Positions 14,645-25,106 of a stretch of 60,537 nucleotides of DNA are shown piece after piece. Each line of letters opens with the position of its first letter. Position 1 is the first letter of the stretch. The stretch is from Xenorhabdus kozodoii (lineage in GTDB: Bacteria > Pseudomonadota > Gammaproteobacteria > Enterobacterales > Enterobacteriaceae): the NCBI RefSeq assembly GCF_002632875.1, contig NZ_NJCX01000020.1, positions 30,560 through 91,096 on the forward strand, written 5' to 3'. The notes under the pieces were generated by a model. The model had not been told where the DNA came from, made no database searches, and saw nothing but the letters and a program-made list of their open reading frames with translations. The position numbers and the translations under genes were made by a program.

Positions 14645-15043
14645 ATGACTTGGGAATATGCACTGATCGGATTAATCATTGGTTTTATTGTCGGCGCGCT
14701 GGCTGTCCGCTTTGGCAGTTCAAAACTTCGCCAACAAAGTGCCCTACAGGCTGAATTGGAGAAAAGTCGGGCTGAACTGGAAGAATACCGCACAGAGCTG
14801 GTCAGCCATTTCGCCCATAGCGCTGAATTACTTGATAATATGGCGCGCGATTACCGTCAGTTGTATCAGCACATGGCTAAAAGTTCCAATGAACTGATGC
14901 CTAACCTGTCAGTACAGGATAATCCTTTCAATTATCGTCTGAGCGAATCCGACGCTGAGAAAAATAAAGTGACTGATAACATGCCGCCACGGGATTATTC
15001 TGAGGGCGCATCTGGCCTATTCCGTCCAGTTCAAGATAAATAA
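14645..15043 (+). CDS. zapG: ZapG (YhcB), membrane division/envelope protein, DUF1043
   Basis: ZapG is an inner-membrane protein that links cell division with peptidoglycan and envelope biosynthesis. The start ATG 14645 is preceded by AAAGGAG and gives 132 aa, the E. coli length; an ORF extension upstream has no ribosome-binding site. One transmembrane helix (about 5-22, YALIGLIIGFIVGALAV) is followed by a coiled coil (about 27-90) and a disordered C-terminus with the conserved PPRDYSEG motif. It is divergent from zapE and lies upstream of degQ. Confidence 0.95.
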   Translation: MTWEYALIGLIIGFIVGALAVRFGSSKLRQQSALQAELEKSRAELEEYRTELVSHFAHSAELLDNMARDYRQLYQHMAKSSNELMPNLSVQDNPFNYRLSESDAEKNKVTDNMPPRDYSEGASGLFRPVQDK

Positions 15044-15229
15044 TTCATTAAACTTTGCCGTGGTAGCCATTGTTGCCACGGCTTGCTGTGATGCCATTTC
15101 ATCCAATGGAAAAAGTTTTGTTTTTTATTTTTTATTCACGTAAATACCTGTAAAGAAAATCATTAAAACGACTTTATTAGTGAACTTTGCTGAATCATTG
15201 AGAGTCATAACAGCATTGAAACAATGATG

Positions 15230-15297
15230 CTTAGAACCTATCCAAATAAGCGTAATTCCCAAAGTGCCAAATGGCCTGATAGGATAGGTTTCTTAAG
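15230..15297. repeat. MITE-like palindromic repeat, copy 2
   Basis: CTTAGAACCTATCC (15230-15243) is inverted, with small gaps, as GGATAGGTTTCTTAAG (15282-15297). It has the same organisation as the copy at 14445-14504 and lies between zapG and degQ, ending 43 nt before the degQ start. Confidence 0.6.
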
Positions 15298-15340
15298 TAC
15301 AATTTCCTTTTCTAGCTTAGGTATGTAAGAGAACGTATTC

Positions 15341-16720
15341 ATGAAAAGAAAAAATACATTGCTCAGCGCACTCGCTATGAGTATCGGACTGTCCTTAGCT
15401 TCAGTTCCAATGGTCAGTCATGCAGCCTTACCGGCGGCAATGGCCGGTCAAGAACTCCCCAGTCTCGCTCCCATGCTGGAAAAAGTGCTGCCCTCCGTTG
15501 TGACTGTTCAGGTCTCAGGGACAGAGGTACAAAGCCAGCAGCTTCAATTACCCGAAGATTTCCAGTTCTTCTTTGGGCCTGGTTTTCCGCCACAAGAACC
15601 CAAAAAACGTCCATTCACGGGGTTAGGCTCTGGGGTGATCATTGATGCTAATAAAGGTTATGTATTGACCAATAGCCATGTCATTAATAACGCAAATAAA
15701 ATACACATTCAGTTAAATGATGGCCGTGAATACTCAGCAAAACTCATTGGGCGTGATCCACAAACCGACATTGCACTTTTACAGTTGAAAGATGCCAAGA
15801 ACTTGACTGCCATCAAGTTCGCTGATTCCGACCAACTGCACGTTGGCGATTACGCTATTGCAATCGGTAACCCGTTTGGCTTAGGGCAAACTGTGACATC
15901 CGGGATCATTTCCGCCCTTGGCCGCAGCGGTCTGAGTCTGGAAGGTTTGGAAAACTTTATCCAGACCGATGCCTCCATTAACCGTGGTAACTCCGGGGGC
16001 GCATTGATTAACCTGAAAGGGGAGTTGATCGGGATTAACACGGCTATCATCGCACCAAGCGGGGGTAACGTCGGTATCGGTTTTGCCATCCCAAGTAATA
16101 TGGCTAAGGCCCTTTCCACCCAGCTCATTGCCCACGGAGAAGTGAAACGCGGCATACTGGGTATCAAGGGAACCGAGATGACCGCAGACATTGCCAAGGC
16201 ACTCAATGTTGAAGCACAAAAAGGGGCATTCGTCAGCGAAGTTATTCCTAAATCAGCCGCCGCCAAAGCGGGTATCAAGTCAGGCGATGTCCTGATTTCC
16301 TTTGATGGTAAGAAAGTTAACAGCTTCGCTGAACTGCGCGCGAAGGTGGGTACAACCGCCCCAGGCAAAGAGGTTAAAATTGGCCTGTTACGCAAAGGGA
16401 AGCCACTTGAAGTCACCGTAATACTGGATAACAGTGATGGCGAGTCTACTAAAGCAGAAAACTTAAGTACCGCCCTGCAAGGCGCAACGTTGAGCAATGC
16501 CACCATTAACAATGCCCAAGGTATCAAAGTGGATTCGATTGCCCAGAATTCCCCGGCTGCAATATCGGGTTTGCGGAAGGATGACTTAATTATTGGTGCC
16601 AACAACGTGCGTACACGAAATATCGGTGACTTACGCAAGATCACTGAGGCGAAGCCTTCCATTATCGCATTGAACGTTTTACGTGGTGACGATAATGTCT
16701 ATCTATTATTGCGTAATTAA
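15341..16720 (+). CDS. degQ: DegQ, periplasmic serine protease (HtrA family)
   Basis: DegQ is a periplasmic quality-control protease and chaperone. A signal peptide (about 1-28, ending SHA before ALP) precedes a trypsin-like domain with His113 (TNSHVI), Asp143 (QTDIALLQL) and Ser218 (NRGNSGGAL). A Q-linker/LA loop lies around 60-93 and two PDZ domains at about 265-355 and 370-455. At 459 aa it is close to E. coli DegQ (455). It precedes degS in the same direction, 166 bp apart. The position identifies it as DegQ, although DegP is a close paralogue. Confidence 0.95.
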   Translation: MKRKNTLLSALAMSIGLSLASVPMVSHAALPAAMAGQELPSLAPMLEKVLPSVVTVQVSGTEVQSQQLQLPEDFQFFFGPGFPPQEPKKRPFTGLGSGVIIDANKGYVLTNSHVINNANKIHIQLNDGREYSAKLIGRDPQTDIALLQLKDAKNLTAIKFADSDQLHVGDYAIAIGNPFGLGQTVTSGIISALGRSGLSLEGLENFIQTDASINRGNSGGALINLKGELIGINTAIIAPSGGNVGIGFAIPSNMAKALSTQLIAHGEVKRGILGIKGTEMTADIAKALNVEAQKGAFVSEVIPKSAAAKAGIKSGDVLISFDGKKVNSFAELRAKVGTTAPGKEVKIGLLRKGKPLEVTVILDNSDGESTKAENLSTALQGATLSNATINNAQGIKVDSIAQNSPAAISGLRKDDLIIGANNVRTRNIGDLRKITEAKPSIIALNVLRGDDNVYLLLRN

Positions 16721-16745
16721 TCTGTTGAGTATAAAAAAACAGCTT

Positions 16746-16808
16746 GTACCTAATCGATTTCAAACTGCGACACCCCCCATCAAGTCGCAATTTGCAAGTT
16801 GAAGTACC
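16746..16808. repeat. Imperfect inverted repeat, probable deleted ERIC
   Basis: The left arm (GTACCTAATCGATTTCAAAC...GCGAC, 16746-16771) and right arm (GTCGC...GCAAGTTGAAGTAC, 16784-16807) are imperfect inverses. Their outer parts match the ends of the Xenorhabdus/Photorhabdus ERIC form (TACCcAATcGATTTCAA). The ERIC core is missing. Confidence 0.5.
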
Positions 16809-16810
16809 CT

Positions 16811-16846
16811 GACAGACACAGTACGATGCTGTGTCTGTCCATTTCT
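16811..16846 (+). terminator. Terminator-like hairpin after degQ
   Basis: A perfect 11-bp stem (GACAGACACAG 16811-16821, CTGTGTCTGTC 16829-16839) with a 7-nt loop is followed by the moderately T-rich CATTTCTATG. It probably separates degQ from degS transcription; the T-tract is weak. Confidence 0.55.
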
Positions 16847-16886
16847 ATGCTATTCTTCTTTCAATCACTTATTACTGAATAATGTC

Positions 16887-17948
16887 ATGCTGATCAAGTT
16901 ATTGCGCTCTATACTCATAGGATTATTGATTGCCGCTATTTTGCTGGTCTTAATACCCTCCCTGCGTCCCAGTGGTTTGAAAAATGTCCTGAGTGATAAC
17001 AACAGCAGCGATAAAATATCCAGTTTCAGCAAAGCTGTCCGCCGGGCTGCACCTGCCGTCGTCAATATTTACAGCAGCAGCATGGGCAGTTTTTCCCATC
17101 AAAGCCGAGAACTCCTGCCCTTGGGTTCGGGTGTCATCATGAGCGAACAGGGCTATATTCTCACGAATAGGCATGTCATCAATAAAGCCGGCTCCATTAT
17201 CGTCGCATTGCAAGATGGGCGCTTTTATGAAGCACTGTTAGTCGGATCAGATGGCCCAACGGATCTGGCAGTCTTAAAAATTAATGCCACAAACCTCCCC
17301 GTGATCCCGATCAATCCTAAGCGAGTGGCTCATGTTGGGGATATCGTGTTGGCTATCGGCAATCCGTACAATCTGGGGCAAACCATCACGCAAGGCATTA
17401 TTAGTGCAACTGGGCGCGTTGGCCTTAGCCCAACCCGTCGCCAGAATTTCCTGCAAACGGATGCGTCAATTAATCAGGGCAACTCCGGTGGCGCTTTGGT
17501 CAATACATTGGGAGAATTGGTTGGCATCAATACGTTGACGTTCGATAAGTCTGAGTTTGGTTCAACACCGGAAGGATTGGGGTTTGCTATTCCAACGAAA
17601 CTGGCAACAACCATTATGCAGAAATTGATCCGTGATGGCCGGGTTATCAGGGGATATATCGGCATCACCGCCAGAGAATTACCCTATATTCGTTCATCAG
17701 GCAGTAATATCAATCAAATTCAAGGATTGCGGGTTTTCCAGATCGCGCCCAACGGGCCTGCCGACAAAGCCGGGATCAAAGTGGGGGACATCATTACCAG
17801 CGTCAATCATCAGCCTGCAATCTCCCCTGTCGAAACGATGGATCGAGTCGCAGAAATTCGTCCGGGCAGTGTCGTTCCTGTCGCTGTGCTGCGCGATGGC
17901 GTTTCCCTCACATTTAACGTCACCATTGATGAGTTTGATGGCTATTAA
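16887..17948 (+). CDS. degS: DegS, site-1 protease of the sigma-E pathway
   Basis: DegS is an inner-membrane-anchored serine protease that senses unfolded porin C-termini and cuts RseA to release sigma-E. An N-terminal membrane anchor (about 4-25) and a protease domain with His96, Asp126 and Ser200 (NQGNSGGAL) are followed by a single PDZ domain (about 255-345). At 353 aa it compares with 355 in E. coli. In E. coli mdh and argR follow; here murA follows in the opposite direction. Confidence 0.97.
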   Translation: MLIKLLRSILIGLLIAAILLVLIPSLRPSGLKNVLSDNNSSDKISSFSKAVRRAAPAVVNIYSSSMGSFSHQSRELLPLGSGVIMSEQGYILTNRHVINKAGSIIVALQDGRFYEALLVGSDGPTDLAVLKINATNLPVIPINPKRVAHVGDIVLAIGNPYNLGQTITQGIISATGRVGLSPTRRQNFLQTDASINQGNSGGALVNTLGELVGINTLTFDKSEFGSTPEGLGFAIPTKLATTIMQKLIRDGRVIRGYIGITARELPYIRSSGSNINQIQGLRVFQIAPNGPADKAGIKVGDIITSVNHQPAISPVETMDRVAEIRPGSVVPVAVLRDGVSLTFNVTIDEFDGY

Positions 17949-17952
17949 TATG

Positions 17953-17991
17953 TTTCCTCGCCCACGATGATAAAAAGGGTGGGCGAGGAAA
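17953..17991. terminator. Bidirectional terminator between convergent degS and murA
   Basis: A 13-bp perfect inverted repeat (TTTCCTCGCCCAC 17953-17965, GTGGGCGAGGAAA 17979-17991) has a 13-nt loop. It lies 4 nt after the degS stop and 14 nt from the murA stop. T-rich outer arm ends are present on both strands. Confidence 0.7.
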
Positions 17992-18005
17992 ATAGTTAAT
18001 TCCGT

Positions 18006-19271
<1,266 letters not shown>

Positions 19272-19326
19272 TTATGACTCTCTTGTTTAATTTAAAACGT
19301 GCTGTTCGCGGCGAGGGCAAACAACC

Positions 19327-19581
19327 TCAAAGCCCTTGGAGTTTACGATCACGCTGCCACTGGGCAGGTGTATAGGCTTTGATTGACAATGCATGAATGC
19401 GGTTATCAGCGATATACTCCATCAAAGGCGCATAGACCGTTTGCTGTTGTTTAACCCTGCTTAGGCCATCAAAAAGTGCGCCAACGGCAATAACCTGAAA
19501 ATGGCTGCCATCACCGCTCACGATGACTTCATCAAGTGCCAATTTTTCCATCAGCACTTGTTTAATTTCATTCGTATCCAT
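19327..19581 (-). CDS. ibaG: IbaG, BolA-family acid-stress protein
   Basis: IbaG is a small BolA-like protein that binds monothiol glutaredoxins and iron-sulfur clusters and is linked to acid stress. The start is set at 19581 ([14 protein letters not shown]), giving 84 aa as in E. coli; the upstream in-frame extension is AT-rich, not conserved and lacks a ribosome-binding site. The BolA core ([16 protein letters not shown]... [12 protein letters not shown]) is complete. It lies between mlaB and murA, but a strong terminator upstream separates it from the mla operon. Confidence 0.93.
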   Translation of the reverse strand: MDTNEIKQVLMEKLALDEVIVSGDGSHFQVIAVGALFDGLSRVKQQQTVYAPLMEYIADNRIHALSIKAYTPAQWQRDRKLQGL

Positions 19582-19656
19582 AAAGTTGCTCACACTTGTT
19601 ATTAGAAAATAATAATAGATATCTATCCTAATGGAATCCAACCAACTCTTAAACCA

Positions 19657-19696
19657 AGAAAAACGCCCTTGTAAGTCGATGGCTTACAAGGGCGTT
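19657..19696 (-). terminator. Terminator of the mlaFEDCB operon
   Basis: A perfect 14-bp stem (19662-19675 with 19683-19696, 7-nt loop) is followed on the minus strand by TTTTTCTT. It lies 14 nt after the mlaB stop. Confidence 0.9.
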
Positions 19697-19710
19697 GATT
19701 AACAAAAAAA

Positions 19711-20064
19711 TTACGCCGTGGGCTGATTATCGTTAAGAATAGCTTGCAGGCCATATAAGGTTATCAACGTGTTTAAGCGTTCACTGACACCTGAAAAGGT
19801 CAATGCCCGGCCACGGTTCTGACATTCGCCCTTTAATTGGATAAACAGCGCCAACCCCGTAGAATCCACATGGCTCAGTTGGGAGACATCAATGTTGTCG
19901 ATGTCTTCCAAAGCTCGCTCTTTTTGTTGCCAAAGGGGAAGCAAACTATCACGATCCAATGTACCTTGCAGAAACAATGTGTTACCGGCTTTTTCCCAGC
20001 TCACCGTTGCTTGGTTGACGCTTTCGCTATTGATCATACCGTTGTCGAGAGTGCCTTTTTCCAT
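19711..20064 (-). CDS. mlaB: MlaB, STAS-domain subunit of the Mla lipid transporter
   Basis: MlaB is the cytosolic STAS protein that binds the ATPase MlaF and is needed for assembly of the MlaFEDB complex. The 117-aa ORF has the STAS core with the conserved S-x-VD-(S/T)-x-GLAL motif (SHVDSTGLALF). It is about 20 residues longer than E. coli MlaB (97 aa). The start at 20064 overlaps the end of mlaC within one base and suggests translational coupling; ATG 20037 is an alternative start. The sequence is more divergent than its neighbours, as usual for this subunit. Confidence 0.93.
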   Translation of the reverse strand: MEKGTLDNGMINSESVNQATVSWEKAGNTLFLQGTLDRDSLLPLWQQKERALEDIDNIDVSQLSHVDSTGLALFIQLKGECQNRGRALTFSGVSERLNTLITLYGLQAILNDNQPTA

Positions 20065-20065
20065 A

Positions 20066-20695
20066 TCACTGTTTCTTTTCGAGAGTGATTGGCGCTTTCG
20101 CGCTAAGAATCAATTGTTCAGTCAGACCATCAACGCCTTTCTGACGCAGGATATCCATCCACTCATTCTGCTTGGTCGTGATCATACTCACACCTTCTGC
20201 GATCATGTCATAAGCCTGCCAATGACCTGTTTTACTGTTTTTACGCCATTGAAAATCTAAACGAATTGGCGGTTGTCCATTAGGATCAGTAATCGTGACA
20301 CGGATAGCCACTATTGTCTTATCGCCCAACGGCTGTTCGGGTGCAATCTGATAATCTTGTCCGTGATACATCGCCAAAGCCTGGCCATAGGCCTGCTCCA
20401 AATAGGATTCAAACGCCTTGAAATAGGTATCACGCTGGGCGGGGGTCGCTTGTTTGTAGTAAGGTCCCAGAACCAGTGCACCGGCATATTTTATCTGTAC
20501 ATAAGGCAGCAATTCTTGTCGCACAATCTGGCGCAAAATGTCTGGATTGGCCCGGATCTGCGGTTGCTCTTCCTTCAAACGGTTAAATGTTTTTTCCGCT
20601 GCATCTTTCATCAATGCATAGGGGTTAGTTTGATCTGTCGCGCTGGCTAATGGGGCAACCACCAGCAACGCAACCATAAGTAATCGCTTAAACAT
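20066..20695 (-). CDS. mlaC: MlaC, periplasmic phospholipid-binding shuttle
   Basis: MlaC carries phospholipid between the outer-membrane MlaA complex and the inner-membrane MlaFEDB transporter. The 209-aa precursor has a signal peptide (about 1-19, ending ASA before TDQTN). The MlaC/Ttg2D domain with [32 protein letters not shown] follows. The start at 20695 has a GGAG ribosome-binding site 10 nt upstream. It lies between mlaD and mlaB in the canonical order. Confidence 0.97.
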   Translation of the reverse strand: MFKRLLMVALLVVAPLASATDQTNPYALMKDAAEKTFNRLKEEQPQIRANPDILRQIVRQELLPYVQIKYAGALVLGPYYKQATPAQRDTYFKAFESYLEQAYGQALAMYHGQDYQIAPEQPLGDKTIVAIRVTITDPNGQPPIRLDFQWRKNSKTGHWQAYDMIAEGVSMITTKQNEWMDILRQKGVDGLTEQLILSAKAPITLEKKQ

Positions 20696-20728
20696 AAGTG
20701 CTATTTCTCCTCATCAGTAGATTGATAC

Positions 20729-21241
20729 TTAGTGTGCTTGTTCAGGTGCCGAAGCGGATTTTTCCTGGTTTCCGCTACTACTCTTATACAAGAACTGACC
20801 AATCAAATCTTCAAGTACCATTGCCGGCTTGGTATCTTCAATACGATCGCCATCTTTTAGCATGGACGTGCCTAATTCAGGATCATCAAACCCGATATTG
20901 AGGGCAATATATTGCTCCCCTAACAACCCTGACGTTCGGATAGAAAGCGAACTGGTATTGGGAATATTGTCGTATTGCGTGAAGATATCCAATTCAACTT
21001 GTGGTGTATACGTTTTATGATCCAGCCAGATCCTCTCCACACGACCAATCACGACGCCGCCGACTTTCACCGGTGAACGTACTTTCAGACCACCGATATT
21101 GTCAAATGCCGCATATACACGATAAGTTGGCTGATTGCCGAAAGATCGGATATCGGCAACCTTTAGGCATAAAAAAATGATTGCTGCCAGCGCAATCAAG
21201 ACAAAAATCCCAACCCAAATTTCATTTTTCTTGTTTTGCAT
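20729..21241 (-). CDS. mlaD: MlaD, MCE-domain substrate-binding subunit
   Basis: MlaD is an inner-membrane-anchored hexameric MCE ring that holds phospholipid above MlaE. The start is set at 21241 (MQNKKNEIWVGIF), which matches E. coli and lies 4 nt after the mlaE stop; five extra upstream codons overlap mlaE. One transmembrane helix (about 8-26) precedes the MCE domain (FDNIGGLKVRSPVKVGGVVIGRV). The conserved SLSIRTSGLLGEQYIAL segment follows. The length is 170 aa, a little shorter at the C-terminus than E. coli (183). Confidence 0.97.
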   Translation of the reverse strand: MQNKKNEIWVGIFVLIALAAIIFLCLKVADIRSFGNQPTYRVYAAFDNIGGLKVRSPVKVGGVVIGRVERIWLDHKTYTPQVELDIFTQYDNIPNTSSLSIRTSGLLGEQYIALNIGFDDPELGTSMLKDGDRIEDTKPAMVLEDLIGQFLYKSSSGNQEKSASAPEQAH

Positions 21242-21245
21242 CGAC

Positions 21246-22034
21246 TTAGTTCCCAAACATCAGTGCTGTCAGCACAAAATCCAAACCCAATACCGCCAAC
21301 GACGCATGAACAACCGTACGCGTCGTCGCCCTGCTGATCCCTTCTGATGTTGGGATAGCATCATAACCATTGAACAGCGCAATCCAGGTTACCGTAATCG
21401 CAAAAGCAACACTCTTGAGAAAACAGTTGAGCAAATCTTTTTGCCATTCCACCGCAGATTGCATGGACGACCAGAAAAAGCCCCCATCAATGCCTTTCCA
21501 ATCAACACCGACTATTGCTCCCCCCATGATCCCCACAGCAACAAAGATCAAAGAGAGCAAAGGCATGCTGATAAAACCGGCCCAAAAACGCGGAGCAATG
21601 ACTCGACGCAGCGGGTCAACGGCCATCATTTCCAGACTGGAGATCTGTTCAGTGGCTTTCATTAAACCAATTTCTGCGGTCAAGGCTGAACCCGCCCGCC
21701 CGGCAAACAACAGTGCCGTCACCACAGGCCCCAATTCACGCAGCAGTGATAACGCCACCATCATACCGAGGCTACCTTCCGCACTAAATGTGGTCAAAAC
21801 CAGGTAACCCTGCAAGGCCAACACCATGCCAATAAACAGTCCTGAAACGACAATGATCAGAAGTGATTGAACACCGATGCTATAAAGTTGCTGACGCAAT
21901 AGTGTCCATTGTTTGGCAGGCTCTGGCTTACCAATGATGGCATTGAACAGCATAAAGCCCGCACGCCCGAATGACGCGGTCACCTCAATCGCGCGTCGGC
22001 CTATTGCCGCCAATGCCCGTGTTAACATTAACAT
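21246..22034 (-). CDS. mlaE: MlaE, permease subunit of the Mla lipid transporter
   Basis: MlaE is the inner-membrane permease of the ABC-type phospholipid transporter that maintains outer-membrane lipid asymmetry. The 262-aa protein shows several hydrophobic helices and the conserved central stretch [27 protein letters not shown], in which the cytosolic EIG-type loop contacts MlaF. It starts 4 nt after mlaF, as expected for a tightly coupled operon. Confidence 0.98.
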   Translation of the reverse strand: MLMLTRALAAIGRRAIEVTASFGRAGFMLFNAIIGKPEPAKQWTLLRQQLYSIGVQSLLIIVVSGLFIGMVLALQGYLVLTTFSAEGSLGMMVALSLLRELGPVVTALLFAGRAGSALTAEIGLMKATEQISSLEMMAVDPLRRVIAPRFWAGFISMPLLSLIFVAVGIMGGAIVGVDWKGIDGGFFWSSMQSAVEWQKDLLNCFLKSVAFAITVTWIALFNGYDAIPTSEGISRATTRTVVHASLAVLGLDFVLTALMFGN

Positions 22035-22038
22035 TCCA

Positions 22039-22842
22039 TTATCCTAATAACTCAGTTTTGTAATCCCCGGCAGGGAAACGGAAAGGTACTGGCCCATCAG
22101 CAATACCATCAAGGAACTGCCGTACCCGTTGATCCTGATTCATTCTCAACTGTTCTGCCGTACCTTGTGCGATCACTTTCTTCTCAGCCACAATATAAGC
22201 ATAATCGGCAATGCTCAGTACTTCCGGTACATCGTGAGAAACGATAACACACGTCACCCCAAGCGCATGATTTAGTTCATCAATAAGCCTCACCAAAACC
22301 CCCATCGTGATAGGATCTTGGCCAACAAACGGCTCATCGAACATGATTAAATCAGGATCGAGGGCAATCGCCCTTGCCAAGGCTGCCCGCCTAGCCATAC
22401 CGCCAGAGAGTTCCGATGGCATCAAGTGCGCAGCGCCACGTAATCCCACAGCTTCCAGCTTCATCATCACGGTGGTATGAATCAACGCCTCAGGCAGTTG
22501 GGTATGCTCACGCAGGGGAAAAGCCACATTGTCAAAAACATTCAGATCGGTGAACAAGGCACCTGACTGAAATAACATGCTCATTTTCTTACGTGCAACA
22601 TAAAGTCGTGGGCGGGACAAGGCCGGAATATTATCGCCATCAAACCAGATTTCACCCCGTTCAGGGCGAATCTGTCCCCCAATCAGGCGTAGTAAGGTGG
22701 TTTTTCCTATGCCGGAAGGTCCCATAATGGCGGTAATTTTTCCTTTCGGAACGGTCAGATTAATATCAGCAAAAATCGGGCGTTGACCTCTGGTGAAATG
22801 CATTCCGCAGATCTCAATAAGATTTGCTGTTTGTTGACTCAT
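22039..22842 (-). CDS. mlaF: MlaF, ATPase of the Mla lipid transporter
   Basis: MlaF is the cytosolic ATPase that powers MlaE-dependent phospholipid movement. The 267-aa protein contains Walker [13 protein letters not shown]-loop LFQSG, ABC signature LSGGMARR, Walker B LIMFDEP and the H-switch VSHD. The C-terminal extension ([12 protein letters not shown]) typical of MlaF, which clasps the neighbouring subunit, is present. It is the first gene of mlaFEDCB and divergent from yrbG. Confidence 0.98.
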   Translation of the reverse strand: MSQQTANLIEICGMHFTRGQRPIFADINLTVPKGKITAIMGPSGIGKTTLLRLIGGQIRPERGEIWFDGDNIPALSRPRLYVARKKMSMLFQSGALFTDLNVFDNVAFPLREHTQLPEALIHTTVMMKLEAVGLRGAAHLMPSELSGGMARRAALARAIALDPDLIMFDEPFVGQDPITMGVLVRLIDELNHALGVTCVIVSHDVPEVLSIADYAYIVAEKKVIAQGTAEQLRMNQDQRVRQFLDGIADGPVPFRFPAGDYKTELLG

Positions 22843-23071
22843 TATTGATAGCCCCTAACCGTTAATAGAACTGTCTTCATGACTGTATTGAAGTAATTAA
22901 TCATGCATACTACAAAAAATTGCCTAATTTGCGTTAGCAAAGTTGTGACAAATTTTACTTTTTATCGCTTGATCGTCAGAATGTATAAGTCTAGCTGAAT
23001 AAACATTCCATGTTTAAAAATCAACCATCATTGGCATTGTGCTCGGAATAAAACTGACTTAAGGGACATCC

Positions 23072-24049
23072 ATGTTTCTGACTATTGTACTACTCGTTAC
23101 CGGGTTGATTTTACTGGTGTATGGTTCCGATAGATTAGTTTATGGTGCGGCCGTTTTTGCCCGTACTATGAAAATTCCCCCTTTTATTGTCGGCTTGGTG
23201 ATTATGGGAATCGGAACCTCGCTGCCAGAACTGATGGTATCTGTCACAGCAATGTTAGACGGGCAGCCAGACATGGCTGTGGGTAATGCCATCGGTTCCA
23301 ATATTACTAACCTGCTGCTTATTACGGGAGCGGCAGCTTGCATTCGGCCAATCAGGGTGAAATCCGAAATTCTACGCCAAGAAGTCCCCCTGATGTTAGC
23401 GATCACTTTATTTGCCGGGTATTTGCTGTCCAATGGATACCTGAGCCGGTTGGATGGTATCCTGTTAGTGCTTTCTGCCCTCTTCTTTATCTCACTGATG
23501 ATAAAGATGACCGCGTTATCCCAACACAACGGTGTTGATAGTTATACCCAAGAACGAAATGCAGAATTGCCTGTCGAAGGCAACAATGGAATTGCACTTC
23601 TTTGGGTTGTTCTGGGGTTAATTATTCTTCCCATATCCACGCGCATGGTGATTGACAATGCAACCGTTATTGCGCGTATTTATGGTATCAGCGAACTGGT
23701 GATTGGCCTGACGATTCTGGCCGTAGGAACCAGCTTGCCTGAGCTTGCTACCGCCATTGCCGCGGCTATCAAAGGGGAGAATGACATGGCAATGGGCAAT
23801 ATTATTGGCTCAAACGTATTCAACGTAACCCTTGTTCTGGGTGTCCCCGCCATGCTGTCCCCCAGTGTCTTTTCGCCTCAAGCGTTTTCCCGTGATTTTT
23901 GGGTCATGGTGGCAGCGAGTGTGCTATTCACAGTATTTTGTCTGGGAAGAAAGCATCGATTAAACCGATTGAACGGCATCTTGTTACTGGGCTGTTTTAT
24001 CGCTTATTTTGTCGTACTTTTTGTTTCTAATTATGACGGTATTGAGTAA
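23072..24049 (+). CDS. yrbG: YrbG, calcium/sodium exchanger family protein
   Basis: YrbG is an inner-membrane cation antiporter of the CaCA superfamily. The 325-aa protein has the two inverted alpha repeats: GIGTSLPELMVSVTA with GNAIGSNITNL in the N-terminal half, and AVGTSLPELATAIAA with GNIIGSNVFNV in the C-terminal half. About ten transmembrane helices are visible. It heads the block yrbG-kdsD-kdsC-lptC-lptA-lptB-rpoN, as in E. coli. The substrate is inferred from the family. Confidence 0.96.
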   Translation: MFLTIVLLVTGLILLVYGSDRLVYGAAVFARTMKIPPFIVGLVIMGIGTSLPELMVSVTAMLDGQPDMAVGNAIGSNITNLLLITGAAACIRPIRVKSEILRQEVPLMLAITLFAGYLLSNGYLSRLDGILLVLSALFFISLMIKMTALSQHNGVDSYTQERNAELPVEGNNGIALLWVVLGLIILPISTRMVIDNATVIARIYGISELVIGLTILAVGTSLPELATAIAAAIKGENDMAMGNIIGSNVFNVTLVLGVPAMLSPSVFSPQAFSRDFWVMVAASVLFTVFCLGRKHRLNRLNGILLLGCFIAYFVVLFVSNYDGIE

Positions 24050-24084
24050 TTACCGATTGAGTGGGAAAAGAGTGGGAAATAAAA

Positions 24085-25053
24085 ATGCCTAAGATCGATT
24101 TTCAGCAAGCAGGTAAGGAAGTATTACATATTGAACTCGAAGGGCTGGCCGGCCTGGAACAATATATTAATGACGATTTCAGCCAAGCCTGTGAATTCAT
24201 GTTTAACTGCGAAGGGAAAGTTATTGTGATGGGGATGGGCAAATCCGGTCACATTGGGCGAAAAATCGCGGCCACATTTGCCAGCACCGGTACACCTTCT
24301 TTCTTTGTCCATCCTGGTGAAGCCAGCCACGGCGATCTCGGCATGGTAACAGCAAAGGACATCGTACTGGCGATTTCCAATTCAGGTGAATCGAATGAAA
24401 TTCTGGCATTGATCCCCGTTCTCAAGCGCCAAAAAGTCCCGCTCATCTGCATGACCAACAATCGCAACAGCAACATGGGCAAAGCCGCAGACATTCATTT
24501 GTGCATCAAAGTTCCACAAGAAGCCTGCCCATTGGGATTAGCGCCCACCACCAGCACCACCGCGACACTCGTCATGGGAGATGCATTAGCCCTTGCACTC
24601 TTGCAAGCCCGTGGCTTTACTGCCGAGGACTTCGCCCTTTCCCATCCTGGCGGAACACTTGGGCGCAAACTTCTGCTGCTAGCCAGTGATTTGATGACCA
24701 CAGGCGCTGACATTCCCCGTGTCCCCCGTACCGCAACTCTGCGTGAGGCGCTGGTGGAAATTACCCGTAAAAAATTGGGCATGACCGTTATCTGTGGTGA
24801 TGACATGCAGATCAAGGGGATTTTTACCGATGGCGATTTGCGCCGGGTTTTCGATATGGGCATCGATTTAAACAATGCAAAAATTTCTGATGTCATGACG
24901 GCTGGCGGCATCCGTATCAAACCCAATGCACTGGCGGTTGATGCCTTAAACCTGATGCAATCACGTCATATCACCTCACTATTGGTCACAGAGGGCGACA
25001 AATTACTGGGTGTGCTACACATGCACGATCTTTTGCAAGCCGGTGTCGTATAA
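24085..25053 (+). CDS. kdsD: Arabinose-5-phosphate isomerase KdsD
   Basis: KdsD interconverts ribulose 5-phosphate and arabinose 5-phosphate, the first step towards Kdo for LPS. The start is set at ATG 24085 (MPKIDFQQAGKEVL), preceded by GGGAAA. A GTG at 24061 would add eight residues but has no ribosome-binding site. The SIS sugar-isomerase domain (MGMGKSGHIGRKIAATFASTG, SNSGES, about 45-175) is followed by two CBS domains (about 205-315). The length is 322 aa. Confidence 0.97.
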   Translation: MPKIDFQQAGKEVLHIELEGLAGLEQYINDDFSQACEFMFNCEGKVIVMGMGKSGHIGRKIAATFASTGTPSFFVHPGEASHGDLGMVTAKDIVLAISNSGESNEILALIPVLKRQKVPLICMTNNRNSNMGKAADIHLCIKVPQEACPLGLAPTTSTTATLVMGDALALALLQARGFTAEDFALSHPGGTLGRKLLLLASDLMTTGADIPRVPRTATLREALVEITRKKLGMTVICGDDMQIKGIFTDGDLRRVFDMGIDLNNAKISDVMTAGGIRIKPNALAVDALNLMQSRHITSLLVTEGDKLLGVLHMHDLLQAGVV

Positions 25054-25106
25054 AGCAAGTAAACTGATACAAACAAGCATAAGATAAATCTTAAGAGAAT
25101 TTCTTA

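Noticed and set aside
15850-16662. 270-aa minus-strand ORF opposite degQ
   Set aside because: It is a shadow of the conserved degQ coding strand, whose codon pattern leaves an open antisense frame.
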